Below are positions 14,685-23,918 of a DNA stretch of 48,538 nt, in pieces (position 1 is the first letter of the stretch; each line of letters begins with the position of its first letter). The stretch spans positions 1,833,563 to 1,882,100 of the forward strand of contig NZ_NXGA01000001.1 of assembly GCF_002802965.1 (NCBI RefSeq), read 5' to 3'. Below the pieces are notes generated by a model. The model did not search any database. It was not told the DNA's origin and was given only the letters and a program-made list of their open reading frames with translations. Both the position numbers and the translations under genes were made by a program. The DNA comes from Sporolactobacillus pectinivorans. Lineage in GTDB: Bacteria; Bacillota; Bacilli; Bacillales; Sporolactobacillaceae.

Positions 14685-15473
14685 TTAACAATTGGAAACA
14701 ATCGTATCCGCCAACATATCGTGGAGTGCTTTGTGTTCTTTAGTGAACAGGACGGTAAAAACTGAAACCAGCGGAACAATCGGGATCGAGTTGATCAATA
14801 TTTTCCCCAAAAACTCACGATAGAAGATTGCTCCTTTCGAGGCGCGATCAGTCGTTGAAGACCGGACTTTAATGCGCATCAGTTTTTTACCGAGTGTCTG
14901 ACCCTTGAGTAACCATGTGCAGAGCAGTGCGTAAAAGAGGTAAAAAACAATTCCGACAATGCCTGTAAAGATAAGCGTGGGTGCAGATTTGTTTTCGCCA
15001 TGTTCTATTTGTGTTTTGACAACAGGACCCTTTGTATCTGTTACGGTGGCATAACTTTCATCCTGAGAGAAAGAAGCAGATGCTGTGTATACGGACAAGC
15101 TCAAAGCAGGAGTGGAGTAAAAAAGGATCATGAAAATAAACGGAAAGACTGCGCTGCCAATAAACAATGAAACGATAAAAGAGGGGATAGAGGCAACGAC
15201 TGCATCAATTAAATAAGCGCACAGTCTCCTTCCCGGATTTGCAATGTGTTTATTCAGTGTTTTTTCATGTTTGTGATCCTGTTCCTCCAGCAGCGATTGG
15301 GCTAAAAAGGCGGGAGATCCCAGTTCCTGCGAGATTTGGTCGTCTGTCTGGCCTTCCTCTCTGCCGAAGGCGAAGAAGCTTTCATAATCCGATAAAATGT
15401 CTGCCAATTCCTGTTCGTTCAGTCTTTCTGCGAGATTAGCCTTCAACTCCTGAATAAATTCAGATTGTTTCAT
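14685..15473 (-). CDS. DUF1700 plus RDD-family membrane protein
   Basis: 262 residues from ATG 15473, with GAGGGTG about 7 nt upstream; an in-frame ATG at 15488 is less well placed. The first ~75 residues are a cytosolic helical DUF1700/HAAS-like domain (FIQELKANLAERLNEQELADILSDYESFF). Then comes an RDD domain beginning NPGRRLCAYLIDAVVASI, with three or four membrane helices and the basic TLGKKLMRIKVRS motif between the last two. An outside loop of about 60 polar residues lies between helices 2 and 3. DUF1700 genes usually pair with PadR repressors, as here, suggesting envelope-stress control. Function unknown. Confidence 0.85.
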   Translation of the reverse strand: MKQSEFIQELKANLAERLNEQELADILSDYESFFAFGREEGQTDDQISQELGSPAFLAQSLLEEQDHKHEKTLNKHIANPGRRLCAYLIDAVVASIPSFIVSLFIGSAVFPFIFMILFYSTPALSLSVYTASASFSQDESYATVTDTKGPVVKTQIEHGENKSAPTLIFTGIVGIVFYLFYALLCTWLLKGQTLGKKLMRIKVRSSTTDRASKGAIFYREFLGKILINSIPIVPLVSVFTVLFTKEHKALHDMLADTIVSNC

Positions 15474-15493
15474 TTGTGTCACCCTCATACTAT

Positions 15494-15540
15494 TTATTGA
15501 GCAGTAGCTATTGTAATTATGGCATTCTACTGTTCAATAA
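15494..15540 (-). promoter_or_regulatory. Promoter inside an inverted repeat, likely PadR operator
   Basis: TTATTGAGCAGTAG (15494-15507) and CTACTGTTCAATAA (15527-15540) form a 13/14-matching inverted repeat. On the minus strand the -35 TTGAAC (15537-15532) lies in one arm and the -10 TACAAT (15515-15510) abuts the other, with a 16-nt spacer. A protein bound to both arms would block the promoter of the RDD-padR pair. A related AGCAATAGCTAT half follows at 15540-15551. Confidence 0.65.
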
Positions 15541-15627
15541 GCAATAGCTATCTATCCTGCAGCTTTTTACTAGCGTCGCGGATTATTCTGTGTACACCCA
15601 TCTTAAGGAATTTTTCATAAATTCCGT

Positions 15628-15657
15628 TTGTTTTTGTTAAGAACTCCCAGCTACAAT
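15628..15657 (+). promoter_or_regulatory. Probable promoter of the two-component operon
   Basis: TTGTTT (15628-15633), 18-nt spacer, TACAAT (15652-15657), start near 15664, about 31 nt before the response-regulator frame. A GGAATTT/AAATTCC hairpin lies just upstream. Confidence 0.45.
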
Positions 15658-15694
15658 AAAAGGGTGAAATTCTTCAGGCGGGGAGCGGTATAGA

Positions 15695-16387
15695 GTGGAA
15701 GACTACACAGTGCTCGTGGTTGATGATGACAAGGAGATTCGGGATGTCATCGGGATCTATCTGAAAAACGAAGGTATTCATGTTCTTAAAGCGAAAGACG
15801 GGCTGGAAGCCATCGATCAGTTGCATGCCTCGACAGTGCATTTGATTCTGCTTGATATCATGATGCCGCATCTGGACGGGATCCAGACGACATTCAGGAT
15901 TCGCGAGCAAAAGAATATTCCGATTATCATGATCAGTGCGAAGAGTGAAGATATGGACAAGATTCTCGGACTGCAAGTCGGTGCGGATGACTATGTCACT
16001 AAACCTTTTAATCCGCTTGAACTGATCGCACGGGTCAAATCTCAGCTCAGGCGTTATGTGACCCTTGGGAGATATGAGGGCAAGAAGAGAATGATCAATT
16101 GTCACGGATTGATTCTGGAAGAGGAAGAAAAAAGAGTATCAGTCAACGGCGATCCGGTCAGACTGACTTCGACTGAATACCGAATCGTCGCCCTACTAAT
16201 GAGGTATGCCGGCCGGGTTTTTTCGACACATGAAATTTATGAGCGGGTCTGGCATGAGGACGGTTATAATTCAGAAAACACGGTTGCCGTCCATATCCGT
16301 AAGATTCGTGAGAAAATCGAATTTGATCCGAAGAATCCGAGATATCTAAAGGTGGTGTGGGGCATTGGCTACAAAATTGAAAAATGA
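15695..16387 (+). CDS. OmpR-family response regulator, VanR-like
   Basis: 230 residues. The receiver has the acidic triplet at 10-12, phosphoacceptor D54 (LILLDIMMPHLDG) and K103 (YVTKPFNPLEL). The C-terminal winged helix (about 130-230) has LTSTEYRIVALLMRYAGRVFS and the YNSENTVAVHIRKIREKIE recognition region. It overlaps its kinase gene by 23 nt. The sequence style is that of the VanR/VanS group, but there are no van resistance genes nearby, so the regulon is unknown. It starts with GTG or the adjacent codon at 15695 after a GGGGAGCGG site. Confidence 0.92.
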   Translation: MEDYTVLVVDDDKEIRDVIGIYLKNEGIHVLKAKDGLEAIDQLHASTVHLILLDIMMPHLDGIQTTFRIREQKNIPIIMISAKSEDMDKILGLQVGADDYVTKPFNPLELIARVKSQLRRYVTLGRYEGKKRMINCHGLILEEEEKRVSVNGDPVRLTSTEYRIVALLMRYAGRVFSTHEIYERVWHEDGYNSENTVAVHIRKIREKIEFDPKNPRYLKVVWGIGYKIEK

Positions 16388-17843
16388 AAAACTGGCAACA
16401 ATCTGGCTGCTGCTGCTTATATGTGGCCTGACCAATCTAACTATTGCTTGGAATACTTTTTTTTATTATTCGCTTGGTTTACTGGTCCTCTCTGGAATTG
16501 CTATGCTTTTATTGGCTCTTTTTCTGAATCGCAAATATCAGATAAGCAAAATAAGTGGATTCGGTTCCGTCGAATCGGTTTATAATTGGTTTCCCATCGA
16601 TGTTCGTTTGGGCGTGCTTGGATTGTCTGCCATCTACTTTTTCATATGCTCAGGAGGCTATATACAGGGGTTTGATTTTCGAGCCATCTTTCTCAAGTAC
16701 ATCTTCACCGCAAGTGCTATACTTGTTATTCTGCTTCAGGGCCAATGGCTGACCGATGATTTAAATGATCAGCCAAAGCGCCGCAAAAGCTGGCAGGGAA
16801 GCCTTGTTGTCAAAATGGGGCATACTCTGCGCGACGCTTTTTCTCAGATTCCTGCCGGATGGCAGGTATTCGGGACTATCGCACTTGTTTTTTTTCTCGG
16901 CATGTCAGCACCGGTTCTGTTATTTGTTTTCAATAACTTGCTTGTTCCTTTGTTCTTTCTCTCTGTCATCGGATTGCCGCTACTATTTTGGATTTTTAAA
17001 CGGGTAGCTGTATTTAACCAGATGTATCTGGATGTGGCTGCTACTGCTGCAGGCTCTGATCAGCCTGACTTGCCTAGGCGGGGAAGCGGGATACTTAATC
17101 AATTGGCCGCAAACTTGAATACCTTGAAGCGCAGTGTCAGGGCATCGCGCAGAGAACAGGTAAAAAGCGAACGACTGAAAACAGAGCTGATCACGAATGT
17201 CAGTCACGATTTGCGCACGCCGCTAACCTCGATTATTACTTATAGTGGTCTATTGAAAAACCCGGATTTAAAAGAAGATGAAAAAAAAGACTATTTAGGC
17301 ATTATCGATCGCAAAGCGAAACGTCTGAAACGATTGATTGATGATTTGTTTGAAGTATCGAAAATGGCGAGCGGTGCGATCGATCTGCACAAGGAGAAGG
17401 TGGATTTTACCGAATTAATGACTCAGGCTCTGGCCGAATATGATGAACCGATTCAGGAGGGAGCGCTGGAATTCCGTTTAAAGTTTCCGGAAAAGCCTTT
17501 ATATGCTTTTGTGGACGGTCAGAAAATATGGCGTGTATTTGACAACCTGATCAGCAACATTCTCAAGTACTCACTGGAACACACACGGGTTTATCTGTCA
17601 CTTGGCGAAGAAAACGGAGAAGTGGTTGCTGTCTTCAAAAATATTACCAAGTACGAACTTGGGGCCAATATTGATGAACTGTTCGAACGCTTTAAACGAG
17701 GCGATGCATCGCGGCATACTGAGGGCTCGGGTTTGGGCCTTGCGATTGCCAAATCGATTGTCGATCTGCACGATGGGCTGTTTGAAATCGATCTGGATGG
17801 TGACTTGTTTAAAGTGACGATGAAACTGCCTGCCGTGGATTGA
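16365..17843 (+). CDS. VanS-like sensor histidine kinase
   Basis: 492 residues from TTG 16365, chosen because AAGGTGG lies about 8 nt upstream and it overlaps the regulator gene. About six hydrophobic helices occur in the first 210 residues, with very short outer loops, so it probably senses signals within or at the membrane. A HisKA domain carries NVSHDLRTPLTSI (H281). The HATPase_c carries NLISNILKYS (N box), FERFKRGDAS (F box) and HTEGSGLGLAIAK (G2). The G1 box is weakly conserved. It presumably phosphorylates the regulator encoded just upstream. The ligand is unknown. Confidence 0.9.
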   Translation: MATKLKNEKLATIWLLLLICGLTNLTIAWNTFFYYSLGLLVLSGIAMLLLALFLNRKYQISKISGFGSVESVYNWFPIDVRLGVLGLSAIYFFICSGGYIQGFDFRAIFLKYIFTASAILVILLQGQWLTDDLNDQPKRRKSWQGSLVVKMGHTLRDAFSQIPAGWQVFGTIALVFFLGMSAPVLLFVFNNLLVPLFFLSVIGLPLLFWIFKRVAVFNQMYLDVAATAAGSDQPDLPRRGSGILNQLAANLNTLKRSVRASRREQVKSERLKTELITNVSHDLRTPLTSIITYSGLLKNPDLKEDEKKDYLGIIDRKAKRLKRLIDDLFEVSKMASGAIDLHKEKVDFTELMTQALAEYDEPIQEGALEFRLKFPEKPLYAFVDGQKIWRVFDNLISNILKYSLEHTRVYLSLGEENGEVVAVFKNITKYELGANIDELFERFKRGDASRHTEGSGLGLAIAKSIVDLHDGLFEIDLDGDLFKVTMKLPAVD

Positions 17844-17901
17844 AGATAAAATGATTCACAGAAGGGCTCACATTCAGTGGGCTGTTTTCGGATTTTGATC
17901 A

Positions 17902-18417
17902 ATGATAAAGAAAAAGTATCTGATCATTCTTGTTGCTGTTCTTGCAGTGGCTGCATGGACATTTCGCGTCTATCAGGTTAATCATGGCGTTGCGAAAGAC
18001 TATCAGATAAAAACCTATCAAGTAGGGAAGACTGTCCCCTTTGACAGCGCTACATTTAAAGTCACCGGTTTTTCATATGGAAATCTTGTTAAAACTTCCG
18101 GTTTCTCATCTGTTCCTCTTTCTGTTGAGATGGAAGTGCACAATACGTCAGATAAAAGTTTATCGATTATCAAATTGATTGAAACCAAACTGGCCTATGG
18201 ATATGATTATTACCAAACCCGGGAGGGCAATTTTAACATTAATGAACTGCGCCAATTGCCCCCGAAAGCAACGGCAAAACTCACACTGAGATTTGACGTC
18301 GATCCAAAATACAAAGGAAAGAGAGCGAAACTTTACATTGATCAATCCTTGTACGGGAGACAGGTGCTGGAGAAATATAAGAATGGGGTAAGATATGGTA
18401 TCTATGTTCATTTGTGA
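17902..18417 (+). CDS. Small anchored extracellular protein, unknown function
   Basis: 171 residues from ATG 17902. One N-terminal hydrophobic helix (about 6-22) without a lipobox, so probably a signal anchor, is followed by a beta-rich soluble domain (LSVEMEVHNTSDKSLSI, then AKLTLRFDVDPKYKGK) that looks like an Ig-like fold of the DUF4352/DUF5028 kind. It follows the sensor kinase by 58 nt on the same strand and may be an accessory or target of that system; this is inference. No catalytic motif is visible. Confidence 0.7.
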   Translation: MIKKKYLIILVAVLAVAAWTFRVYQVNHGVAKDYQIKTYQVGKTVPFDSATFKVTGFSYGNLVKTSGFSSVPLSVEMEVHNTSDKSLSIIKLIETKLAYGYDYYQTREGNFNINELRQLPPKATAKLTLRFDVDPKYKGKRAKLYIDQSLYGRQVLEKYKNGVRYGIYVHL

Positions 18418-18538
18418 GTGATTTGAAAAGTTCAATGACTGGCTGAATACCTCGATGAAGCATATTGTTAAGGTATATCGTTAATCTTCGTTTCTAGGTG
18501 TGAGAGTAATTAAAGGGGAAAGGAAGAGATTTTTACAT

Positions 18539-19549
18539 ATGTTGAAACTGAGTGTGCTAGATCAGTCTCCGATTTCCGCAGGATCAACTCCTGTGGAGGC
18601 ACTGGAAAACAGCACGAGACTGGCCGTTGAGGCTGAGAAAACGGGCTATCATCGTATCTGGTTCGCGGAACATCATGATTCTCGGGGCTTGGCTAGTGTG
18701 TCACCGGAAATAATGATTGCCCATGTGGCGGCGAAAACATCAACGATTCATGTAGGATCGGGGGGCGTTTTGCTGCCGCATTATAGCCCTTATAAAGTAG
18801 CGGAAAATTTTAATCTGCTGGAGAATTTATATCCGGGGAGAATTGATCTCGGCATCGGCAGGGCACCGGGCGGCATGCCGGGCGCAACCTGGGCACTGAA
18901 CGACGGAACCCGCCGTGATCTTAATGATTTTCCAAGAAAAGTTCGTGATATGATCGGATTTCTTACAGACCAACTTCCCGAAGACCATCAGTATAAAACG
19001 GTGCGGGCCACACCACTGGCTGAACGACTGCCGGAGATTTATCTTTTGGGCTCATCGGATGGAAGCGCCGGTATCGCTGCCGATATTGGCACGCCGTTTA
19101 TGTTTGCCCATTTCATCAACCCCCATGGCGGAGCTGAGGTTGTCCGGTCCTATCGGGCGAACTACAGACCGTCCAAATGGTTTCCGGAACCGAAAGCCTC
19201 TGTTTGCGTCTTCGCCGTCTGTGCGGAAACGGATGCGGAAGCCGAACGCCAGGCGTCAACACTTCGCTACTGGATGGTGAAAGCGGCACAGGGCAAATCT
19301 GTGCTGCTGCCGACTATGGAAGAAGCGGAGCATTTTACTCCATCTGAATGGGAACGTGAACAGATGGAAGAAAATGAAGCAAGGATCATTGTCGGCAATC
19401 CGCAAAAAGTGAAACGGGAGCTGGAAAATCTGGTAGCGGTCTACCAGACAGATGAGGTAATGATTATCACTAATATCTCCGATTTTGAAGCGAAGCTGCG
19501 CTCATTCAGATTGATTGCAGAAGCTTTTCAAGATGGAGCCTCCCTTTAA
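18539..19549 (+). CDS. Luciferase-like (LLM class) flavin-dependent monooxygenase
   Basis: 336 residues from ATG 18539; an in-frame upstream start at 18500 adds 13 residues with no support. The TIM-barrel bacterial-luciferase-like pattern is clear: LSVLDQSPI opening, WFAEHHDSRG (His-His of the flavin site), STIHVGSGGVLLPHY, YPGRIDLGIGRAPGG and LGSSDGSAGIAADIG. The group without the luciferase beta subunit includes B. subtilis YwcH-type proteins, with unknown alkane or sulfur substrates. Stand-alone gene with its own AAAGGAAG ribosome site. Confidence 0.88.
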   Translation: MLKLSVLDQSPISAGSTPVEALENSTRLAVEAEKTGYHRIWFAEHHDSRGLASVSPEIMIAHVAAKTSTIHVGSGGVLLPHYSPYKVAENFNLLENLYPGRIDLGIGRAPGGMPGATWALNDGTRRDLNDFPRKVRDMIGFLTDQLPEDHQYKTVRATPLAERLPEIYLLGSSDGSAGIAADIGTPFMFAHFINPHGGAEVVRSYRANYRPSKWFPEPKASVCVFAVCAETDAEAERQASTLRYWMVKAAQGKSVLLPTMEEAEHFTPSEWEREQMEENEARIIVGNPQKVKRELENLVAVYQTDEVMIITNISDFEAKLRSFRLIAEAFQDGASL

Positions 19550-19744
19550 AATGGATCAAAGCTGCTCTTTTCTGAGGGGAAAAAATAAAATTAACAACTT
19601 TTATTAAAGGATAAACTTTTGTTGCAGTTTCCGCATCGCTTGACGAATCGGCAAGGTCAGTGAGACAATTGAATTCTGGAAAATACAAAGAAGTACTGAA
19701 GCGAGCAGCCTATGCCCGCTTTTTTTGGAAGTGGGGAATTATTC

Positions 19745-21478
19745 ATGTCCTATGATGGAATTGTGACTCACGCTGCCGTCCAAAGTCTGCAGGACTTTGC
19801 CCATGGAAGGGTGACTAAAATATATCAACCGACGGCAACGGATTTGGTGTTTCATCTTCGATCCCGAAATGCGCGTGGAAAATTGCTGATTTCGATCAAT
19901 GCCGCTTTTGCGCGCCTGCACCTTACAAATCTGATCGAAGGCAATCCTCAGGCACCGCCGATGTTCTGCATGCTGCTGCGTAAGCATTTGGAAGGCAGTG
20001 TCATCGAAGCCATTGAACAGGTCGCTTTTGAACGCATCGTGCATATAGATTTGAAATCACGCAACGACTTCGGTGATCTGACACAAAAACAATTGATTAT
20101 TGAACTGATGGGCCGCCACAGTAATGTGATTCTTATTGATAAAGAAAGCGGCAGGATTATTGACAGCATGAAACACCTGACGCCGGCTGTAAACCGTTAC
20201 CGGACTGTCCTGCCCGGTGAAACCTACATCGCGCCTCCCGATCAGGGAAAATTGAATCCTCTGAAGATGACAGCAGACGATCTGATCAGCCATATTGAAT
20301 GGAATGCCGGCAAAATTGATCGGCAGATTGTCGATGCTGTCAGCGGATTCTCGCCATTAATCGGCCAGGAAATCCTGCAACGTGCCGGCTTGCCGAGTCA
20401 GGAAGGGATAGCCCGTGCCTTTTCCGAGGTACAGTCAGCGATTCTGAATGATAATTATCAGCCAAATATTGTCTATGGAAAGAACGGCAAAGATGAATGT
20501 CATGTGATTGAACTAACCTGCCTGGCAGGGAAGAAAGAGCAATTTTCCACTGTGCACGAGATGCTTGATCATTTCTATGCTGTAAAGGCGGAAACAGATG
20601 CGGTCAAGCAAAAAGCCGGTGATCTCAGCCATTTTGTCGCTCTTGAACTCAAGAAGAATAAAGTAAAATTGAAAAAACTTGCCAAAACGCTGCAAGATGC
20701 CGAGAACGCCGATTCATATCGTCTCTGCGGGGAACTTCTGACGGCAAATATGCATCTTTTCAGGCGCGGCGATCTGTCTGTCGACGCAATTAACTATTAT
20801 GATGAAAATCAGTCCAAACTAAAGATCACATTGAATCCGAATCGTACACCGTCAGAAAACGCCCAGGCTTATTTTAAAAAATACAGCAAGGCAAAGACCG
20901 CCAAACGCGTTGTTGCCGAGCAGATCGAACAAACAAAACTGGAAATTTCCTATTTCGACGGATTGATGCAGCAGGTAGAGTCGGCATCATTGAAAGATAT
21001 CGGCGAGATCAGGGAAGAACTTGAAGAGGGCGGCTACCTGAGAAAGAAAAGGGCGGACCGCAGCAAGAAGAAAAAAAACCATCCGGAAATTGACCAATAT
21101 TATGCGTCGGACGGTACGGTTATTCTTGTCGGAAAAAACAATAAGCAAAATGATTATCTGACGACTAAAGTAGGCGGACGCGATGAGACGTGGATGCACA
21201 CCAAGAACATCCCGGGATCCCACGTGGTGATCCGCACTCAAAATCCAAGTGAGGCGGTGCTTGGGGAAGCCGCAACGCTTGCGGCGTTCTTCAGTAAATC
21301 GCGGCTTGGAAGCAGAGTACCTGTAGACTATACAAAAATCAGGTATGTCAAAAAGCCAAGCGGGGCGAAACCGGGCTTCGTCATTTATACGGATCAGAAG
21401 ACCCTTTTCGTGACCCCTGATGAGTCTCTGGTTCTTAGAATGAAGCAAAAGCCGGGCACGGCGGTTCAGCGTTCCTGA
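19745..21478 (+). CDS. rqcH: Rqc2/RqcH-type ribosome quality control factor (NFACT, YloA/FbpA)
   Basis: 577 residues from ATG 19745 (MSYDGIVTHA, the family's usual opening); the frame extends 11 codons upstream without support. Binds stalled 50S subunits with peptidyl-tRNA and recruits Ala-tRNA for C-terminal tailing; older names are fibronectin-binding protein A or YloA. NFACT-N domain about 1-180 with LMGRHSNVILID, central helix-hairpin-helix, coiled coil about 280-440, and NFACT-R about 445-560 with DETWMHTKNIPGSHVVIRT. A basic linker (KKRADRSKKKKN) separates the last two. Stand-alone, as yloA is in B. subtilis. Confidence 0.93.
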   Translation: MSYDGIVTHAAVQSLQDFAHGRVTKIYQPTATDLVFHLRSRNARGKLLISINAAFARLHLTNLIEGNPQAPPMFCMLLRKHLEGSVIEAIEQVAFERIVHIDLKSRNDFGDLTQKQLIIELMGRHSNVILIDKESGRIIDSMKHLTPAVNRYRTVLPGETYIAPPDQGKLNPLKMTADDLISHIEWNAGKIDRQIVDAVSGFSPLIGQEILQRAGLPSQEGIARAFSEVQSAILNDNYQPNIVYGKNGKDECHVIELTCLAGKKEQFSTVHEMLDHFYAVKAETDAVKQKAGDLSHFVALELKKNKVKLKKLAKTLQDAENADSYRLCGELLTANMHLFRRGDLSVDAINYYDENQSKLKITLNPNRTPSENAQAYFKKYSKAKTAKRVVAEQIEQTKLEISYFDGLMQQVESASLKDIGEIREELEEGGYLRKKRADRSKKKKNHPEIDQYYASDGTVILVGKNNKQNDYLTTKVGGRDETWMHTKNIPGSHVVIRTQNPSEAVLGEAATLAAFFSKSRLGSRVPVDYTKIRYVKKPSGAKPGFVIYTDQKTLFVTPDESLVLRMKQKPGTAVQRS

Positions 21479-21590
21479 ACCGGTGCAGAATCAGCAGGCA
21501 CATATCGTGAAAACGGAACGATTTTGGCAGCTGCACTTGCTTCAGCAGCAAAGAATTGTATAAAATGAGAAAGTGGAAGTGAGTGGTAAG

Positions 21591-22481
21591 ATGTTAAACA
21601 GCATGACCGGTTTTGGAACAGCGTCATTAAATCAGGGGGAGACACTGGTCCGCGTTGAGCTGAAATCGGTGAATCACCGTTTTTTCGAACTTTCTCTTAA
21701 TCTTCCACGTCCCTTGATGTATTTGGAAAATCAGATCAGAAAAACGGTCCATTCTTTTTTTCAGAGGGGTTCCCTTACACTTTATCTGACAGCTGACGGA
21801 AGCCCGGATTTAGCCCCAAAGCTTTGCACAAACTGGGGCGTTGTCGATCAATATCTTGATGCAGCCAGAGAGATTCAGAGGCGCAGCAATACTTCAGACT
21901 GGGATTTCAGCGCTATTTTAAGCCTTCCGGGTATTTTTACGATTCAGGAAGCAGGCGGAACTCACGCACAAGCGGTGAAACCGCTGGCCCTGAAAGCGGT
22001 CGATCAGGCCTGCGCACAACTGTCAGTAATGCGTCGCATTGAAGGCGAGCAGCTCAGGCTCGACCTTCTGGAAAAAAACGAATCTGTCGAGCGGCTGATT
22101 GATGAAATCGAGGACTATGCACCTCATGTCAGGAAAACGTATGAACAGCAGCTGCGCCGTCACGTTTCTGACTTTCTGGACGGGCACCAGGCCATTGATG
22201 AGGACCGGCTGATGAATGAAATCGCCCTGTTTGCGGATAAATCGGCGATTGATGAAGAATTGACGAGAATGAAGAGCCACCTCAGGCAATTCCGAAATTT
22301 TCTTGATGAATCTGCTGAACCCGTTCCGGTCGGGCGTCAGCTGGATTTTCTCATACAGGAAATGAATCGCGAGATGAATACGATCGGTTCCAAGGGAAAC
22401 AGTGTGGAGGTAAGCCACAAAGTCGTCCTTGCAAAGAGTGAGATTGAAAAACTGCGGGAACAGGTTCAAAATGTTGAATAA
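21591..22481 (+). CDS. YicC/YloC-family endoribonuclease
   Basis: 296 residues from ATG 21591 (MLNSMTGFG, the invariant opening; six upstream in-frame codons ignored). The N-terminal YicC domain has VELKSVNHRFFELSLNLPR. The C-terminal DUF1732 domain has GRQLDFLIQEMNREMNTIGSK and ends VSHKVVLAKSEIEKLREQVQNVE. E. coli YicC acts as an endoribonuclease in sRNA decay; the Bacillus homologue YloC has RNase activity. First gene of the yicC-remA-gmk-rpoZ cluster. Confidence 0.93.
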   Translation: MLNSMTGFGTASLNQGETLVRVELKSVNHRFFELSLNLPRPLMYLENQIRKTVHSFFQRGSLTLYLTADGSPDLAPKLCTNWGVVDQYLDAAREIQRRSNTSDWDFSAILSLPGIFTIQEAGGTHAQAVKPLALKAVDQACAQLSVMRRIEGEQLRLDLLEKNESVERLIDEIEDYAPHVRKTYEQQLRRHVSDFLDGHQAIDEDRLMNEIALFADKSAIDEELTRMKSHLRQFRNFLDESAEPVPVGRQLDFLIQEMNREMNTIGSKGNSVEVSHKVVLAKSEIEKLREQVQNVE

Positions 22482-22510
22482 TGCTATAATAACAGGGAAG
22501 TGATCGAACG

Positions 22511-22771
22511 GTGGTCAGATTGATAAACATCGGTTTCGGCAATATTGCTTCTGCAAATCGAATTGTTTCAATCATCAGTCCGGAGTCTCAGCCGATTAAA
22601 CGGCTGATCAAGATGGCACGGGATAATAATAAATTAATTGACGCGACTTATGGACGGAGGACCCGTGCTGTTATAGTGATGGACAGTGACCACATCATTC
22701 TTTCATCCGTTCAGCCTGAAACAGTGTCACAACGGCTGATTCAGCATGATGACGGGACAGACGAAGCATGA
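22511..22771 (+). CDS. remA: Extracellular matrix regulator RemA (DUF370)
   Basis: 86 residues from GTG 22511. Near-identical in pattern to B. subtilis Rem[60 protein letters not shown]. In B. subtilis it is a ring-forming DNA-binding protein that activates biofilm matrix and osmoprotection genes. It lies between the yicC-family gene and gmk, the standard slot, and overlaps nothing except a spurious upstream gmk extension. Confidence 0.95.
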   Translation: MVRLINIGFGNIASANRIVSIISPESQPIKRLIKMARDNNKLIDATYGRRTRAVIVMDSDHIILSSVQPETVSQRLIQHDDGTDEA

Positions 22772-22790
22772 ATGGTTGGAGGCAGGCACG

Positions 22791-23414
22791 ATGAGTTTTA
22801 AGGAAAAAGGATTGCTGGTCGTTCTTTCCGGCCCGTCCGGTGTCGGAAAGGGTACGGTATGCAAGGCCCTCAGGAGCCGCGGAACCAAACTGCAATATTC
22901 CATCTCGGTAACAACCAGGAAACCGAGAGAGGGCGAGATTGACGGCATCCACTATTTTTTCAGGACCCGTGAACAGTTCCGGCAGATGATAAAAGATGAA
23001 AAACTGCTTGAATGGGCGGAATATGTGGGCAATTTGTATGGGACACCCATTGATTATGTTCGCCAGACGCTTGATAACGGTCAGGATGTTATCCTGGAAA
23101 TCGAAGTTCAGGGCGCACTGCAGGTCAAACGGCGTTTTCCAGAGGCATTGTTTATTTTTCTGGCGCCTCCAGATCTTAAAGAGTTGAAGAAGAGAATTAT
23201 CGGCAGAGGAACAGAGCCGGCAGACCTGATCGAAAGCAGAATGACGGTCGCCCGGTCGGAAATGGAACTGATGGAGAATTACAATTATGTCGTTGAAAAT
23301 GATCAGGTGGACAATGCCTGTGACCGGATTGAATCCATTGTCCTTGCCGAGCACTGCAGGGTTGACCGCCTGATAGAAAAATACAAAAATATCGAAGGAG
23401 CTGATGGAAAATGA
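22791..23414 (+). CDS. gmk: Guanylate kinase
   Basis: Phosphorylates GMP to GDP; also the target of (p)ppGpp in Firmicutes. 207 residues from ATG 22791 with GGAGG 10 nt before it. P-loop [12 protein letters not shown] (about 10-21), GMP-binding [30 protein letters not shown], and the lid Arg region [14 protein letters not shown]. The stop overlaps the rpoZ start by 4 nt (ATGA). Confidence 0.97.
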   Translation: MSFKEKGLLVVLSGPSGVGKGTVCKALRSRGTKLQYSISVTTRKPREGEIDGIHYFFRTREQFRQMIKDEKLLEWAEYVGNLYGTPIDYVRQTLDNGQDVILEIEVQGALQVKRRFPEALFIFLAPPDLKELKKRIIGRGTEPADLIESRMTVARSEMELMENYNYVVENDQVDNACDRIESIVLAEHCRVDRLIEKYKNIEGADGK

Positions 23415-23608
23415 TGATCTATCCATCAATTGACAATCTTCTTAAAAAAGTTAACTCAACTTATACTTTAGTATCGCTTTCAGCGAAACGTGCCCGCCAG
23501 CTGCAGGACGGGTCAGGCCATTTGATGCTCGAACATCCAAGGTCGGTAAAAGCCGTCGGCCAGGCACTTGAAGAAGTCAATGCCGGACTTCTTCATTACA
23601 AAAACTGA
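23411..23608 (+). CDS. rpoZ: RNA polymerase omega subunit
   Basis: 65 residues, translationally coupled to gmk through ATGA. The omega pattern is intact: [28 protein letters not shown], then [19 protein letters not shown]. Assists beta-prime folding and RNA polymerase assembly. A terminator follows, so the yicC-rpoZ cluster ends here. Confidence 0.95.
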   Translation: MMIYPSIDNLLKKVNSTYTLVSLSAKRARQLQDGSGHLMLEHPRSVKAVGQALEEVNAGLLHYKN

Positions 23609-23632
23609 GGAACAGAATAAAATCTGAAAGAG

Positions 23633-23661
23633 CAGCAACCTGTGCAAGGTTGTTGTTTTTT
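23633..23661 (+). terminator. Rho-independent terminator after rpoZ
   Basis: CAGCAACCT/AGGTTGTTG (23633-23641 with 23647-23655), 9 bp with one G-U, loop GTGCA, followed by six T. Confidence 0.9.
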
Positions 23662-23713
23662 ACACTTTAGGAAAGTATAGAGCGACAAAATTTCAAGGAA
23701 AAAAGTGTAAGCG

Positions 23714-23813
23714 GCCGAACAGACATCGGATCTTCGACTAAGAACTGCACGTCCTATGCACAACGTCGAAGTCACCGCATCCTGCGGAAGTACGGTCCTG
23801 TGGCATGTTCGGC
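23714..23813. repeat. Structured intergenic element between rpoZ and coaBC
   Basis: A 100-bp stretch closed by GCCGAAC/GTTCGGC (23714-23720 with 23807-23813). Inside are TTCGAC/GTCGAA (23733-23738 with 23765-23770) and a tight CCGCA/TGCGG hairpin (23775-23787). It has no credible open frame on either strand. The symmetry suggests a folded RNA or a small palindromic repeat (MITE/REP-like) inserted in a 310-nt gap. I cannot tell whether other copies exist in the genome. The remaining 23814-23918 stretch holds only the coaBC ribosome site AAGGAAG. Confidence 0.45.
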
Positions 23814-23918
23814 ATTTGGCCATCATGGCTGTTACAACTAAGGCTCAGCCTGCGCCAGAGGCTTGGCTTTGCCAGACTTTATCATTTTAATTTTGATATA
23901 CAGAAGGAAGTGGATGCT

